A DNA stretch of 64,000 nucleotides from positions 620,001-684,000 of the forward strand of contig CAVXSP010000001.1 of the NCBI GenBank assembly GCA_963764505.1, read 5' to 3'. Below the pieces are notes generated by a model. The model ran no database searches. It had not been told where the DNA came from and saw nothing but the letters and a program-made list of their open reading frames with translations. The position numbers were made by a program, and so were the translations under genes. Each line of letters starts with the position of its first letter. The stretch's first letter is position 1. The stretch comes from CAVXSP01 sp963764505. Its GTDB lineage: Bacteria; Acidobacteriota; Vicinamibacteria; Vicinamibacterales; SCN-69-37. Of the stretch, positions 24,727 to 33,082 are shown piece after piece.

Positions 24727-26178
24727 TCAGCCCTTGATCTCGTCCCGCAGGGCCTGCCGCAGCAGTTCCCAGGCGCGGCGGACGTGCCGCTCCTCGGTCC
24801 TGATGTTGCCGACTGCGAGGCGGATGACGAAGCGACCGCCGAGCCTGGTGTGCGAGAGAAAGACCTCGCCGGTCTGATTGACGCGATCGAGCACGCGCGC
24901 ATTGAGCCGATCGATCGCCGGCTCGTCCGCCGTGAGCGCCGCTGGCCGGCACCGGAAACAGACGACGCTGAACGGCACCGGGGCGAGGCGCTCGAACTCG
25001 GCATCGCCGTCGACCCAGCCGGCAAAGACGCGGGCCAGGCGAACGTGCTCCGCCAGGCGCGCGCGGACGCCCTCGGCCCCGAAATATCGAAGAATCGCCC
25101 AAAGCTTGAGCGACCGGAATCGGCGGCCGAGCTGAAGCCCCGTGTCCATCAGGTTCCGCGCGGCGTGGCGCTCCGGCGTTTTCAGGTACTCCGGCGTGAG
25201 CGAGAACGCGCGCTCGAGGACGTCCATGCGGCGCGTGAACAGCACGCTGAGGTCGAAGGGCGTGAACAGCCATTTGTGCGGATTGACGACCAGCGAGTCC
25301 GCCTCGGCCAGGCCCTCGCGCACCCACTCGAAGCCCGGTACCATCGCCATCACGCCCGCGTAGGCGGCGTCCACGTGCAGCCAGATGCGCTCGCGCTGGC
25401 AGAGCTGCGCGATCGCCGCGACCGGGTCCACGCTCGTCGTCGAAGTCGTGCCTACCGTCGCGACGACGGCGATCGGAATCAGTCCCGAGTCACGGTCGGC
25501 CCGAATCGCCGCGTCCAGCGTGTCGACCCTCATCCGAAAGGAGTCGTCGGCCGCGACGCGCCGGACGGCGTTCTGGCCAAGTCCGAGCGCCATGACCGCC
25601 TTGTCGATGGAGGAGTGTCCGTGCTCGGAGCAGTACACGCGCGTCCCGGCGAGATCGGACCGGCCAGCCAGGCCGCGCGTGCGGACGTCAGGGATCGCCG
25701 ACTCTCGCGCGGCCGCCAGGGCATGGAACGTCGAGACCGATGCGGTGTCGTAGATGACGCCTTCGACCTCGTCGGCCAGATGCATCAGGCGCGCGAGCCA
25801 CCGGAGGGTGACCTCCTCGAGCTCGGTCGCAATCGGCGACGTGCGCCAGAGCATCGCCTGCTGGTTCAGCGCCGATGCGGCGAAGTCCATCAGCACGCCA
25901 GGGCCGCTGGCCGTGATGGCGAAGTAGGCCAAGAATCCCGGGTGATTCCAGTGCGTGGCGTTGGGCAGAACGAGACGATCGAGATCGTCGAGCACCCGCT
26001 CGAACGGCTCGCCCGATTCGGGCGCGTGGGCGGGCAGCCCCAGGCGAACGTCGCCGGGCTTCGTGTTCGGGAGGACGCGCTGCTCCTCGATGCCCTCCAG
26101 ATACCTGGCGATCCACTCGACCAGGAGATGACCGTGCCGCCGGAACTCCTCCGGCGGCATGTCGCCAAGCGGGGTCAC
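24727..26178 (-). CDS. Group II PLP-dependent amino acid decarboxylase (AADC-like)
   Basis: A 483-residue enzyme. Thr-His-Trp-Asn-His-Pro near residue 75 is the family's active-site loop. The PLP stacking His is in Ser-Glu-His-Gly-His-Ser-Ser near 187, Asp-Ala-Ala-Tyr-Ala-Gly lies near 271, and the Schiff-base Lys is in Asn-Pro-His-Lys-Trp near 300. It resembles aromatic-L-amino-acid decarboxylases (tyrosine, tryptophan, DOPA), but the substrate cannot be fixed from sequence. The start is GTG 26178, preceded by a perfect TATAAT six bases away and no ribosome binding site, suggesting a leaderless mRNA; ATG 26160 is an alternative. Confidence 0.87.
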   Translation of the reverse strand: MTPLGDMPPEEFRRHGHLLVEWIARYLEGIEEQRVLPNTKPGDVRLGLPAHAPESGEPFERVLDDLDRLVLPNATHWNHPGFLAYFAITASGPGVLMDFAASALNQQAMLWRTSPIATELEEVTLRWLARLMHLADEVEGVIYDTASVSTFHALAAARESAIPDVRTRGLAGRSDLAGTRVYCSEHGHSSIDKAVMALGLGQNAVRRVAADDSFRMRVDTLDAAIRADRDSGLIPIAVVATVGTTSTTSVDPVAAIAQLCQRERIWLHVDAAYAGVMAMVPGFEWVREGLAEADSLVVNPHKWLFTPFDLSVLFTRRMDVLERAFSLTPEYLKTPERHAARNLMDTGLQLGRRFRSLKLWAILRYFGAEGVRARLAEHVRLARVFAGWVDGDAEFERLAPVPFSVVCFRCRPAALTADEPAIDRLNARVLDRVNQTGEVFLSHTRLGGRFVIRLAVGNIRTEERHVRRAWELLRQALRDEIKG

Positions 26179-26184
26179 AGGCGG

Positions 26185-26190
26185 ATTATA
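26185..26190 (-). promoter_or_regulatory. Consensus -10 (TATAAT), leaderless promoter of the decarboxylase
   Basis: TATAAT on the minus strand ends six bases before the GTG at 26178, so transcription should begin at or next to the start codon. No good -35 is visible. Confidence 0.55.
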
Positions 26191-26225
26191 GGGCGCGCAT
26201 GAGGCCGACCGCGGCGCGGCGCCGC

Positions 26226-27203
26226 TCAGTCGTTCTGTTGCCGCGGGATCGAGACCGTAATCGGTTCGGTCAGCCGCACGGTGAGCGGCGTGCCGGCTTG
26301 CAGCACCACGTCCGTAGGCGCGCCGGTCATCACGGCGGCGGTGCCGCCTGCCGCGCCCATCGTCGACCCGATGGCCGCGCCCTTCTTCCCGCCGATCACG
26401 GCGCCCAGGATTCCCCCGATCGCGGCGCTCGCGCCCACCTTCGTGGCGGCGGGAGCCGTCGGCGATTCGCTCTCGCGGAAGATCGTCTCCGTTTCGATCG
26501 GGAGCCGCGTGCCGTCCGGCAGCACGAGCGAGTTGAACCGCACCCCGATCCGGGCGCGATCCTTGAACTTGCCGCCGCGCTCGACCGAAGCGACGACGCC
26601 CTCGAGCCTGGCGCCAGACGAGATCGCCGCGTGCCCGTCAACGGTCACGTCGCGAGCGACCCGGGCGACGACGCTGTCCTCGACGCGCGCCGTTTCGCTG
26701 GAGATATTGGTTTCGAGACGGATGCCGATGACCGAGTCGCGCTCGACAGTCAATTCCTCCGCAGGTGGCTCGTACGGCTCGAACGCGGGCAGGGGAGCCG
26801 GTGTGTACGGCAGAGCGGTCGGCACCGGTTTCGGCTCGGCCGTCGTCGCGGACGGGGGCGGCGCCGGCAACGTCGTGCTCGCCCGATCGACGTCCCGCGC
26901 CACGGCAGCCGGCCGTGCGTCGGCGCGCTTCGAGGGAGACGAAGACGGCACGGCGCGGCCGGCCGGGTGCGCTGCCGGCGCGTCGACTCCCGCCTTCGGC
27001 CTCCGCGCGGCCAGCTCCCGCTCGGACCGGGCCGGGGCGTTCGCCGAGCTCTCGTCCGGCGTTCCCGCCTGGGCCAGAACGGCCGGTTCGCCGATCACGG
27101 CTGGCTCCCCGGCGTTCTGCCGAAGGGCGACGTAACCGCCTGCAGCGGCCCCGGCCACGGTGGCGACTCCAAGCACGACGAATCCGAGCATCCTGGTGGT
27201 CAT
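26226..27203 (-). CDS. Secreted glycine-zipper protein with TrbI/VirB10-like beta domain, paralogue A
   Basis: A 325-residue protein. An N-terminal hydrophobic anchor (about 5-27) is followed by a long Ala/Pro-rich linker (about 30-150). A beta domain (about 153-245) contains Val-Glu-Asp-Ser-Val-Val-Ala-Arg-Val, Ser-Ser-Gly-Ala-Arg-Leu-Glu-Gly-Val-Val and Leu-Pro-Asp-Gly-Thr-Arg-Leu-Pro. A glycine zipper (about 260-290, Gly-Ala-Val-Ile-Gly-Gly-Lys-Lys-Gly-Ala-Ala-Ile-Gly) follows. The beta segment resembles the TrbI/VirB10 C-domain; no conjugation genes are nearby. It shares this whole C-terminal design with the gene at 30201. Probably envelope-associated. Confidence 0.75.
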   Translation of the reverse strand: MTTRMLGFVVLGVATVAGAAAGGYVALRQNAGEPAVIGEPAVLAQAGTPDESSANAPARSERELAARRPKAGVDAPAAHPAGRAVPSSSPSKRADARPAAVARDVDRASTTLPAPPPSATTAEPKPVPTALPYTPAPLPAFEPYEPPAEELTVERDSVIGIRLETNISSETARVEDSVVARVARDVTVDGHAAISSGARLEGVVASVERGGKFKDRARIGVRFNSLVLPDGTRLPIETETIFRESESPTAPAATKVGASAAIGGILGAVIGGKKGAAIGSTMGAAGGTAAVMTGAPTDVVLQAGTPLTVRLTEPITVSIPRQQND

Positions 27204-27448
27204 AGTCTTTTCGCTCGCTCGGCTGCTCTCCACAGCAAGCCCCGTGCCGCGATTCCGGTCTTCGGCACCGTATGGTAAAGCAAACCGGCCGGCATCCGGA
27301 GGACAGTCGCGTCCCCGATTTGCCACAGCGCAACGGCCACCGAATCGCTTCACGAGCGGCCGCGTCGCGCCTTTCTGCGGCAAGCGCGGGGTGGCACACG
27401 GCCACCTCCCGCGAGGCCGGCGGCACCCCCGTTGCATGGCCTCGCCGC

Positions 27449-28123
27449 ATGTCGAGCATCTCCAGAATCTCAGGGGTCGCGTTCGTCCTGGCGCTCCTGC
27501 TCGGCGGCCCGGCCGCCGCCGCGACGACCGCTGACCAGCTCGTCGCCCTCGCACGCGCCGGCCTCGACGACGACGTGTTGATCGCGCTGATTCAGACGGA
27601 CGGCTCGGTCTTCCAGCTCACCGCCGACGATATCCTCGCGCTTCACCAGCAGGGGCTGAGCAGCCGCGTGATCAGGGCGATGCAGGACACGGGCCGGCCG
27701 CCGGGGCCCGAGTGCGCTGCACCGCCAGCAGGGCTGGATGCGGGTGTGGAGTCGGGGGCGGGCTGGATCGGGACGCCAGAAGCGATCGCGCCTCGTGCAA
27801 CCGCCGTCAGTGCGGATCGGGCATTCGCGCAGCCCATCATTGAGGAAACCGCGGTTCCCGTGCCGGTGGCGGTGCCGGTCTACGTCAGGACGCCGGTCGC
27901 GCCGAGGAAGCCGGCGGAGCCGGTCTACTGGGGCTGGGGCGGCGAGCGCAGGCCGGACAGCTGGGAGCCGACGTCGTCTTCCAGGACCGCCTCGCACGAC
28001 CGGCCCGCAGCGCACCAGCCAGCGGCGAGCTCCGATCGGGCGACGCCCAAGGATCGCAGCGCGTCGCACGACCGGACGGCTCCGCCTCCGGACGCCAAGG
28101 AAAAGGGCACGCGAAACCGCTGA
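27449..28123 (+). CDS. Secreted protein of unknown function with N-terminal helical repeat
   Basis: A 224-residue protein. A signal peptide (about 1-22) is followed by a compact helical segment (about 23-80) of the form Thr-Ala-Asp-Gln-Leu-Val-Ala-Leu-Ala-Arg-Ala-Gly-Leu, then Leu-Ile-Gln-Thr-Asp-Gly-Ser and Gln-Gly-Leu-Ser-Ser-Arg-Val-Ile-Arg-Ala-Met. This pattern recurs in acidobacterial lipoprotein-like genes, often stated as 'regulated by addition of helical repeats', but I know no function. The rest is low-complexity Pro/Ser/Arg/Asp. ATG 27449 places the signal peptide correctly; longer in-frame starts do not. It diverges from the glycine-zipper gene at 27203. Confidence 0.65.
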   Translation: MSSISRISGVAFVLALLLGGPAAAATTADQLVALARAGLDDDVLIALIQTDGSVFQLTADDILALHQQGLSSRVIRAMQDTGRPPGPECAAPPAGLDAGVESGAGWIGTPEAIAPRATAVSADRAFAQPIIEETAVPVPVAVPVYVRTPVAPRKPAEPVYWGWGGERRPDSWEPTSSSRTASHDRPAAHQPAASSDRATPKDRSASHDRTAPPPDAKEKGTRNR

Positions 28124-28132
28124 GCCTCGACT

Positions 28133-28138
28133 TAGACT
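28133..28138 (+). promoter_or_regulatory. -10-like hexamer TAGACT before thiO
   Basis: TAGACT ends six bases before the GTG start at 28145 and there is no ribosome binding site, consistent with a leaderless transcript. Confidence 0.45.
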
Positions 28139-28144
28139 GAGTTC

Positions 28145-29197
28145 GTGACGGTCATCGTCATTGGCGCCGGCATCATCGGCGCCGCTATTGCCGAAGAGCT
28201 GGCCTTTCGTGGCGCGCGGGTGACGGTGCTCGACATGCGCTCCCCGGGCCGCGGCGCCTCGCAGGCGTCGGCTGGTCTGCTCGCGCCGTACAGCGAGGCG
28301 CGGGCCCATCCTGCGCTCCTGGATCTCTGCACGGAAAGCCTCGATCTCTACGACGAGTTCGTGCGGAACGTCCGTGAGCGTAGTGGACTGGCCGTTCAGT
28401 ATGGGCGCGACGGCACCGTGGAGGTGGCGCTCACCGAAGACGAGGCGACGCGGCTGCGCGACACGCACGCCTGGCTGCAGGCGCGCCATGTCGAATCGCA
28501 GTGGCTGGAGCCCGGCGGGCTGCGCGAGCTCGAGCCGGCCGTGACGTCGGATGCCGTGGGCGCGCTGCTCGTCGCGGCGCAAGGGTTCGTCGGCGCCGGC
28601 TCTCTCGTCCGCGCCCTCGTCCAGTCTGCGCGCCTCCAGGGCGCGGAGTTCGAGAGTCCCGTCGAAGCGGTTCGGGTCGAACCACTGGGCGACGGGATCG
28701 AAGTGCGGTCCGACGCGCGCCGCCTGCTCGCCGATGCGGTCGTCGTCGCGGCGGGGCCGTGGTCGAGCCGGCTCCGGATCGCGGGCCATGCCGCGCTGCC
28801 CGTCCGGCCCATCCGCGGGCAGCTCGTGCAGTTGACTTGGGCGGGCGACGGTCTGCCGACCCGCCCGATTTGGGGCTCACGTGTCTATACGGTGCCGTGG
28901 CGGCCCGACACGCTGCTCGTCGGCGCCACCGTGGAGGATGTCGGATTCGACGAGCGGTCGACCGTCGCCGGCGTGCACGATCTGCTCGGCGGCGTGGGGG
29001 AGCTCTTGCCGGGATCCTGGCAGGGCGCCGTCGCCGAAGTACGGGTCGGGCTCCGCCCGGCCACGGGCGACGGGTTGCCGCTGCTCGGACCGCTGCCCTC
29101 GGACGGACGCATCCACCTCGCGACGGGCCACTACCGCAACGGCGTGCTGCTCGCGCCGCTCACCGCGAGGCGCGCTGCCGATCAGATCATGGCGTGA
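28145..29197 (+). CDS. thiO: Glycine oxidase ThiO-like FAD enzyme
   Basis: A 350-residue FAD-dependent amine oxidase. The Rossmann motif Gly-Ala-Gly-Ile-Ile-Gly-Ala-Ala-Ile-Ala-Glu-Glu-Leu is at residues 7-19. Ser-Ala-Gly-Leu-Leu-Ala-Pro lies near 43 and the C-terminal Gly-His-Tyr-Arg-Asn-Gly-Val-Leu-Leu-Ala-Pro near 326-336. The latter is typical of ThiO, which makes dehydroglycine for the thiazole of thiamine. No other thiamine genes are next to it, although thiI lies at 61385. The start is GTG 28145. It is 61 bp upstream of a pterin dehydratase. Confidence 0.85.
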   Translation: MTVIVIGAGIIGAAIAEELAFRGARVTVLDMRSPGRGASQASAGLLAPYSEARAHPALLDLCTESLDLYDEFVRNVRERSGLAVQYGRDGTVEVALTEDEATRLRDTHAWLQARHVESQWLEPGGLRELEPAVTSDAVGALLVAAQGFVGAGSLVRALVQSARLQGAEFESPVEAVRVEPLGDGIEVRSDARRLLADAVVVAAGPWSSRLRIAGHAALPVRPIRGQLVQLTWAGDGLPTRPIWGSRVYTVPWRPDTLLVGATVEDVGFDERSTVAGVHDLLGGVGELLPGSWQGAVAEVRVGLRPATGDGLPLLGPLPSDGRIHLATGHYRNGVLLAPLTARRAADQIMA

Positions 29198-29258
29198 CGC
29201 CCGGGGAGAGCCCGCGTTGTCGCGTTGGACGCCGAAACGCTCCGCTTTGGAGGACCAC

Positions 29259-29549
29259 ATGAAACTCTCGACTCAGGAGATCGACGCGCGTCTGGAGAAC
29301 CTGAGCGGCTGGTCACGGTCGGGCGATGCACTCACGCGCCAGTTCACGTTCGCCGGGTTTCCCGACGCGATTGCATTCGTCGCCCGGCTGGCGTTCGATG
29401 CGGAGGCGGCGGACCATCATCCGGATCTGCAGGTGAGCTACAGGAGAGTGACGGTCAGCTGGTCGACGCACGACGAGGGAGGCGTGACCGAGAAGGACTT
29501 CGAGGGGGTGCGGCAGGCCGACGCGATCGCGGCGAAGCTCGCCGGATAG
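29259..29549 (+). CDS. phhB: Pterin-4a-carbinolamine dehydratase
   Basis: A 96-residue PCD/DCoH protein. The family motif is complete: His-His-Pro near residues 49-51 in Ala-Asp-His-His-Pro-Asp-Leu, Tyr 58, His 68 (Ser-Thr-His-Asp-Glu-Gly-Gly), and Asp 77. It regenerates tetrahydrobiopterin after aromatic hydroxylation. ATG 29259 has TGGAGGA upstream. No aromatic amino-acid hydroxylase gene is in the window, so the biopterin user must be elsewhere or the role is structural. Confidence 0.92.
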   Translation: MKLSTQEIDARLENLSGWSRSGDALTRQFTFAGFPDAIAFVARLAFDAEAADHHPDLQVSYRRVTVSWSTHDEGGVTEKDFEGVRQADAIAAKLAG

Positions 29550-29570
29550 AATCGTGCGTCGGCCGACACG

Positions 29571-30026
29571 ATGCGCCTGAAGACGTCCTACACCGCCCGC
29601 GAGGTCGCGGCGCTCACGGGCCTGAGCGCCAGACAGCTGCAGGGCTGGGACGCCGGCCGGATCTTCCAGCCCGCGATCGCGCCACGTCGCACGAACGCCG
29701 GCGGGTTCACGGAGCGGCGCTACACGCCGGTCGACCTGCTCGAGCTGCTCGCGCTGGCGGAATTGCGGCGGAAGGGATTTCCGCCGGCGCAGCTGAAACA
29801 GCTCATGCAGACGCTGCAGCAGTACTTTCGACGGCGCCTGTCCGAGACGCTGGACAACGCCGGCGAGATGCGCCTGCTGACCGACGGCCGCGGCCTGTTC
29901 CTGCGCACGCGCCAGGGACACGTCTTCGATCTGCTCGTCAGCCCCACGCAGCCGCTCGTCACCGCCGACGGACTGCCGCTCAGGCCGGTGACCGGCCGCG
30001 CGCGGAGTCCGAAGCGCAAGCGCTGA
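29571..30026 (+). CDS. MerR-family transcriptional regulator
   Basis: A 151-residue protein with an N-terminal MerR-like winged helix: Tyr-Thr-Ala-Arg-Glu-Val-Ala-Ala-Leu-Thr-Gly-Leu-Ser-Ala-Arg-Gln-Leu at about 7-23, and wing residues to Arg-Arg-Tyr-Thr-Pro near 50. A helix of about 60-100 follows (Leu-Arg-Arg-Lys-Gly-Phe-Pro-Pro-Ala-Gln-Leu). The C-terminal part lacks effector cysteines. It carries an unusual insertion in the first wing (Ile-Ala-Pro-Arg-Arg-Thr-Asn). Target genes unknown; thiO/PCD upstream or the lipoprotein downstream are candidates. Confidence 0.85.
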   Translation: MRLKTSYTAREVAALTGLSARQLQGWDAGRIFQPAIAPRRTNAGGFTERRYTPVDLLELLALAELRRKGFPPAQLKQLMQTLQQYFRRRLSETLDNAGEMRLLTDGRGLFLRTRQGHVFDLLVSPTQPLVTADGLPLRPVTGRARSPKRKR

Positions 30027-30111
30027 CGCCCCGACCGTGTGCCGCGCGGCATACGGCATTTCCCGCGCGCTCCGCCCCGGAGGCGATGGTGCGTCCATGG
30101 GGAGTTGGCTA

Positions 30112-30145
30112 CCCCCACCCCCCGGGCATTACCCATGGGTGGGGG
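30112..30145. repeat. G/C-run inverted repeat
   Basis: CCCCCACCC (30112-30120) and GGGTGGGGG (30137-30145) form perfect 9-bp arms with a 16-base loop that itself contains the palindrome ACCCATGGGT (30131-30140). There is no following T run. It may be a terminator-like or attenuator stem between the MerR gene and the lipoprotein gene at 30201. Confidence 0.5.
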
Positions 30146-30200
30146 GCTGCCTGGGCTGATTCTTGCAGCTTCGCCGATCGACGGGATCGAGGAGGCTTCC

Positions 30201-30965
30201 ATGAAGAATGTCTTCTGGCCACTCACCATCATCCTCACCGCTCTGCTGGCGACCATGGTCGGCTGCTCGCGGCAGCCCGCGGCAAATCGCTCGGCCCAGC
30301 GGCCCGCTTCGCAGGCCGCTTCATCCTCGTCGACCGAGAAATCGAGCGCGTCCTCCGTAGCGGCACCCGCTGAAGTGCCGGCGAATCGGGCGCGCGTCGG
30401 CACGCCGAGCCCGGTGAACCCGCCCCGGCGGGCGGGGTCCGAGATTGAGGTCACCGTGCCGGCGGGCACGAGCCTGGGCGTTCGTCTCGACTCGGCCGTG
30501 AGCTCGAAACAGAGCCATGTGGAGGATTCGGTCGAGGCGACGCTCATTCGGCCACTCACCATCGGCAAGCGAGAGGTCCTGCCGGCCGGCAGCCGCATCA
30601 AGGGTGACGTGGTCGCCGTGGAACCGGCCGGCACCGTGAAAGGACGCGCCCGTCTGCTGCTCCGGTTCCGCACGCTCACCGCGCGCGGAGAGTCGTATCC
30701 GATCGTGGCCCAGATCTCCAGGATCGCGCCCGCGACCAAGAAGAAGGACGCCGAGAAGGTCGGGCTGCCCGCAGTGGGCGGCGCGATCGTTGGCGCGATC
30801 GTCGGCGGAAAGAAAGGCGCGGCCGTCGGCGCGGCTGCCGGAGCGGGAGCCGGCACGGCCGTCGTGCTCGCGACCCCCGGGCAGGAAGTCACGATTCCGA
30901 AGGGGTCGATTCTGGGGCTCACGCTCAGGCAGCGGGTGGTCGTGAAGGTGCCGCCCGAGTCCTGA
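30201..30965 (+). CDS. Glycine-zipper lipoprotein with TrbI-like beta domain, paralogue B
   Basis: A 254-residue protein. The N-terminal signal ends in Thr-Met-Val-Gly-Cys at residue 22-26, a plausible lipobox. A Ser/Ala-rich linker (27-75) leads to a beta domain (about 85-185) with Val-Glu-Asp-Ser-Val-Glu-Ala-Thr and Leu-Pro-Ala-Gly-Ser-Arg-Ile-Lys-Gly-Asp-Val. A glycine zipper (about 192-215, Gly-Ala-Ile-Val-Gly-Gly-Lys-Lys-Gly-Ala-Ala-Val-Gly) and a closing strand follow. It is the paralogue of the gene at 26226, with the same domain order but a lipoprotein instead of a membrane anchor. A strong GAGGAGG site precedes ATG 30201. Confidence 0.78.
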   Translation: MKNVFWPLTIILTALLATMVGCSRQPAANRSAQRPASQAASSSSTEKSSASSVAAPAEVPANRARVGTPSPVNPPRRAGSEIEVTVPAGTSLGVRLDSAVSSKQSHVEDSVEATLIRPLTIGKREVLPAGSRIKGDVVAVEPAGTVKGRARLLLRFRTLTARGESYPIVAQISRIAPATKKKDAEKVGLPAVGGAIVGAIVGGKKGAAVGAAAGAGAGTAVVLATPGQEVTIPKGSILGLTLRQRVVVKVPPES

Positions 30966-31188
30966 CCAGGGCGGTTCGCACCGCCGCTGGGGCCGGTCGT
31001 TCGCGCGGCCTACCGGGCAGCGCCCGGTGCCTTGCGCTCGGCGCAGCGGAGAAGGTCGTGCTGGCGTCGCCGGTTCCGAGAACGTGCGAGTGCCGTACCT
31101 GATCGCGATCCCTCACGCACCTGGGCAGCCGCGCCGTGTGCAGCGCGTAGCCAGCGTGATCGACACCAGGAACTGACGACGCGGTTCT

Positions 31189-31698
31189 CTACACGTAGTG
31201 TCCGAGCGCCATCAGCGCGGTCGTGACGACGAGCAGGACGACGATGATCCGCCCGGCCGTGGCCGCCTTCTGGCGACGGCGCGCGACCTGGGCCATCAGC
31301 GCCGCCCGGCCGGCCGGCTCGGTCCGCTCCAGCTGCTCCAGCAGCGCCACGACGGCCTTCATGTTTCGGCCCACCACGCTGCCCGCCATGACCGCCGCGA
31401 CCAGCCCCAGCACGCCGCCGGCGCCGAACACGCGTCCGCCCAGGGTGGAGCTGAGGCCCGGGTCGAAGCCGTCGGTGAAGCGCCAGTAGAGCCAGAGTCC
31501 GGTCAGCACGGTTGTGCCGGACACGCTGGCGATGAAGACGGGCACGCGGCGGCCGAGCCCGAGCATCACCTTCCCGGCGTCGGGACCCGCCGCCCGGAGC
31601 GCCGGCATCAGCAGGAAGCTCACGAACACCGCGGTGCCAATCCAGATGCCGCCGAACAGGACGTGCAGCACGCGAACACTCAGAAAAATTCCAGTCAC
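31189..31698 (-). CDS. Four-helix integral membrane protein (DUF2269/CopD-like)
   Basis: A 169-residue membrane protein with about four helices. The first contains Arg-Val-Leu-His-Val-Leu-Phe-Gly-Gly-Ile-Trp-Ile-Gly (about 10-22), a pattern shared with copper resistance D-like and DUF2269 proteins in which the His may bind heme or metal. A polar helix of about 115-145 is likely cytoplasmic. The start is GTG 31698 with GGAGG ten bases upstream. It diverges from a phosphatase gene, with a TATTAT-like -10 in the spacer. The longer frame to 32901 is antisense to other genes and not coding. Confidence 0.7.
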   Translation of the reverse strand: MTGIFLSVRVLHVLFGGIWIGTAVFVSFLLMPALRAAGPDAGKVMLGLGRRVPVFIASVSGTTVLTGLWLYWRFTDGFDPGLSSTLGGRVFGAGGVLGLVAAVMAGSVVGRNMKAVVALLEQLERTEPAGRAALMAQVARRRQKAATAGRIIVVLLVVTTALMALGHYV

Positions 31699-31761
31699 TT
31701 TGAGGGCGCCTCCGTGTCTCGCGCGACCATAATACATAGAGGGACTCGATTGGAGTGGAGC

Positions 31762-32253
31762 ATGCCTCGAAGACTGCTGACGATTGTGGTCGCCGCGGCG
31801 CTGCTGGTCGTCCCGGAGGTCGCGGCCGCCCAGAAGCTGGTGTTCGTCACGCGGCACGCCGAACGGGCGGACGAGCCGGCGCACGATCAGCCGGATCCCC
31901 CGCTCTCGCCGGATGGCAAAGCGCGCGCCCTGAAGCTCGAGACCATGCTCCAGGACGCGCACATCGAAGCGATTTACGTGACGCAATACCGGCGCACGCA
32001 GCAGACGGCCGCGCCGCTGGCGGACAAGCTGGACGTCACGCCCGAGGTCATGCCGACGAGCCTGCCCGCCCTGCTCGACGCGCTGAAGGCGCACCATGCC
32101 GATGACGTGGTGCTGATCGTCGCCCACTCCAGCACCATTCCGGCGATCATCAAGGCGCTCGCCGGGCCATCCGTCGACCTGGACGAGTCCGACTACAGCA
32201 GCCTGTTCGTCGTCGTCCCCGTGAACCACACCGTCCTCCGGATGCACTACTAG
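31762..32253 (+). CDS. Secreted histidine phosphatase superfamily protein
   Basis: A 163-residue protein. A signal peptide (about 1-23) precedes the catalytic Arg-His-Ala-Glu-Arg motif near residues 31-35, with a second His in Val-Ala-His-Ser-Ser-Thr near 122. Unlike SixA in this window, the Arg-His pair is intact. Substrate unknown; the export signal suggests a periplasmic phosphomonoesterase. A GGAGTGGAG site precedes ATG 31762. It sits 4 bp upstream of the TauE-like gene, so it may be cotranscribed with it. Confidence 0.83.
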   Translation: MPRRLLTIVVAAALLVVPEVAAAQKLVFVTRHAERADEPAHDQPDPPLSPDGKARALKLETMLQDAHIEAIYVTQYRRTQQTAAPLADKLDVTPEVMPTSLPALLDALKAHHADDVVLIVAHSSTIPAIIKALAGPSVDLDESDYSSLFVVVPVNHTVLRMHY

Positions 32254-32257
32254 CCCG

Positions 32258-33082
32258 ATGCACTCCGTGACGCTGGTCGTCGTCACGGCGGCGGCAGGGG
32301 CCATCGCCGGGGCGCTCGGGACGCTGCTCGGACTGGGCGGCGGCGTGCTGCTCGTGCCGTTCCTCAACCTCGGTCTCGGGCTGCCGATGCGCAACGCGAG
32401 CGCGGTGAGCCTCGTCACCGTGATCGCCACCTCGAGCGTCACCTCCGCTGCCCGCGGCCGCCTGCATCTGGTCAATCTCCGGCTCGGCATGGTCCTGGAG
32501 ATCTTCACGACGGCCGGAGGCTTCGCGGGCGTGCTCTTCGTCAACCGCGTGTCCGATCGCGCGCTCCAACTGGCCCTCGGCGTCGTCACTGGTTGCATCG
32601 CCGTCGTGATGGCGGGACGGCGCGGGCGGCGGAACATCATGGTGGATGCGACGGTCGACCCGGGCGTGCTCGGCGGCCGGTACCACGACGATGAAGCCGG
32701 CGCCGACGTGGTGTACCGGTTTCGTCGGCCGGGCGTCGGCTTCGGCGCGTCGTTCGTCGCGGGGTTCGTCTCGACGCTCGGCATCGGGGGCGGCGTGCTG
32801 AAGGTGCCGGCGCTCAACGCCTGGTGCGGCGTGCCGCTGCGGGTAGCCGCCGCCACGAGCGCCCTGATGATCGGCGCCACCGCGGTCGTCGGCTCAATCA
32901 ACTACTTCGTGCGGGGCGACATCGTCGCGCCGCTGGCCGCCGCCGGCGCTCTCGGCGTCCTGCTCGGCTCGCGCGGCGGCGAGGCGATCGGCGCGCGGAG
33001 CCGCACCCAGGGATTGAAGCTGCTCATGGCCGTCGTGCTCGCGGTCGTGGCCATCCTCTTCCTGGTCAAGGCCGGGCGATGA
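32258..33082 (+). CDS. TauE/SafE-family sulfite/anion exporter
   Basis: A 274-residue membrane protein with about eight helices. The N-terminal repeat Gly-Ala-Leu-Gly-Thr-Leu-Leu-Gly-Leu-Gly-Gly-Gly (about 18-29) and the second-half repeat Leu-Gly-Ile-Gly-Gly-Gly-Val-Leu-Lys-Val-Pro near 172-182 are the paired signatures of the family. It probably exports a sulfur-containing or organic anion. Its stop overlaps the DUF1634 gene as ATGA, a common fixed pairing. Confidence 0.88.
   Translation: MHSVTLVVVTAAAGAIAGALGTLLGLGGGVLLVPFLNLGLGLPMRNASAVSLVTVIATSSVTSAARGRLHLVNLRLGMVLEIFTTAGGFAGVLFVNRVSDRALQLALGVVTGCIAVVMAGRRGRRNIMVDATVDPGVLGGRYHDDEAGADVVYRFRRPGVGFGASFVAGFVSTLGIGGGVLKVPALNAWCGVPLRVAAATSALMIGATAVVGSINYFVRGDIVAPLAAAGALGVLLGSRGGEAIGARSRTQGLKLLMAVVLAVVAILFLVKAGR

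Noticed and set aside
30966..31188. Possible small RNA or tRNA in the gap after the lipoprotein gene
   Set aside because: I see only GC-rich sequence with weak stems and no tRNA-like features or promoter pattern.
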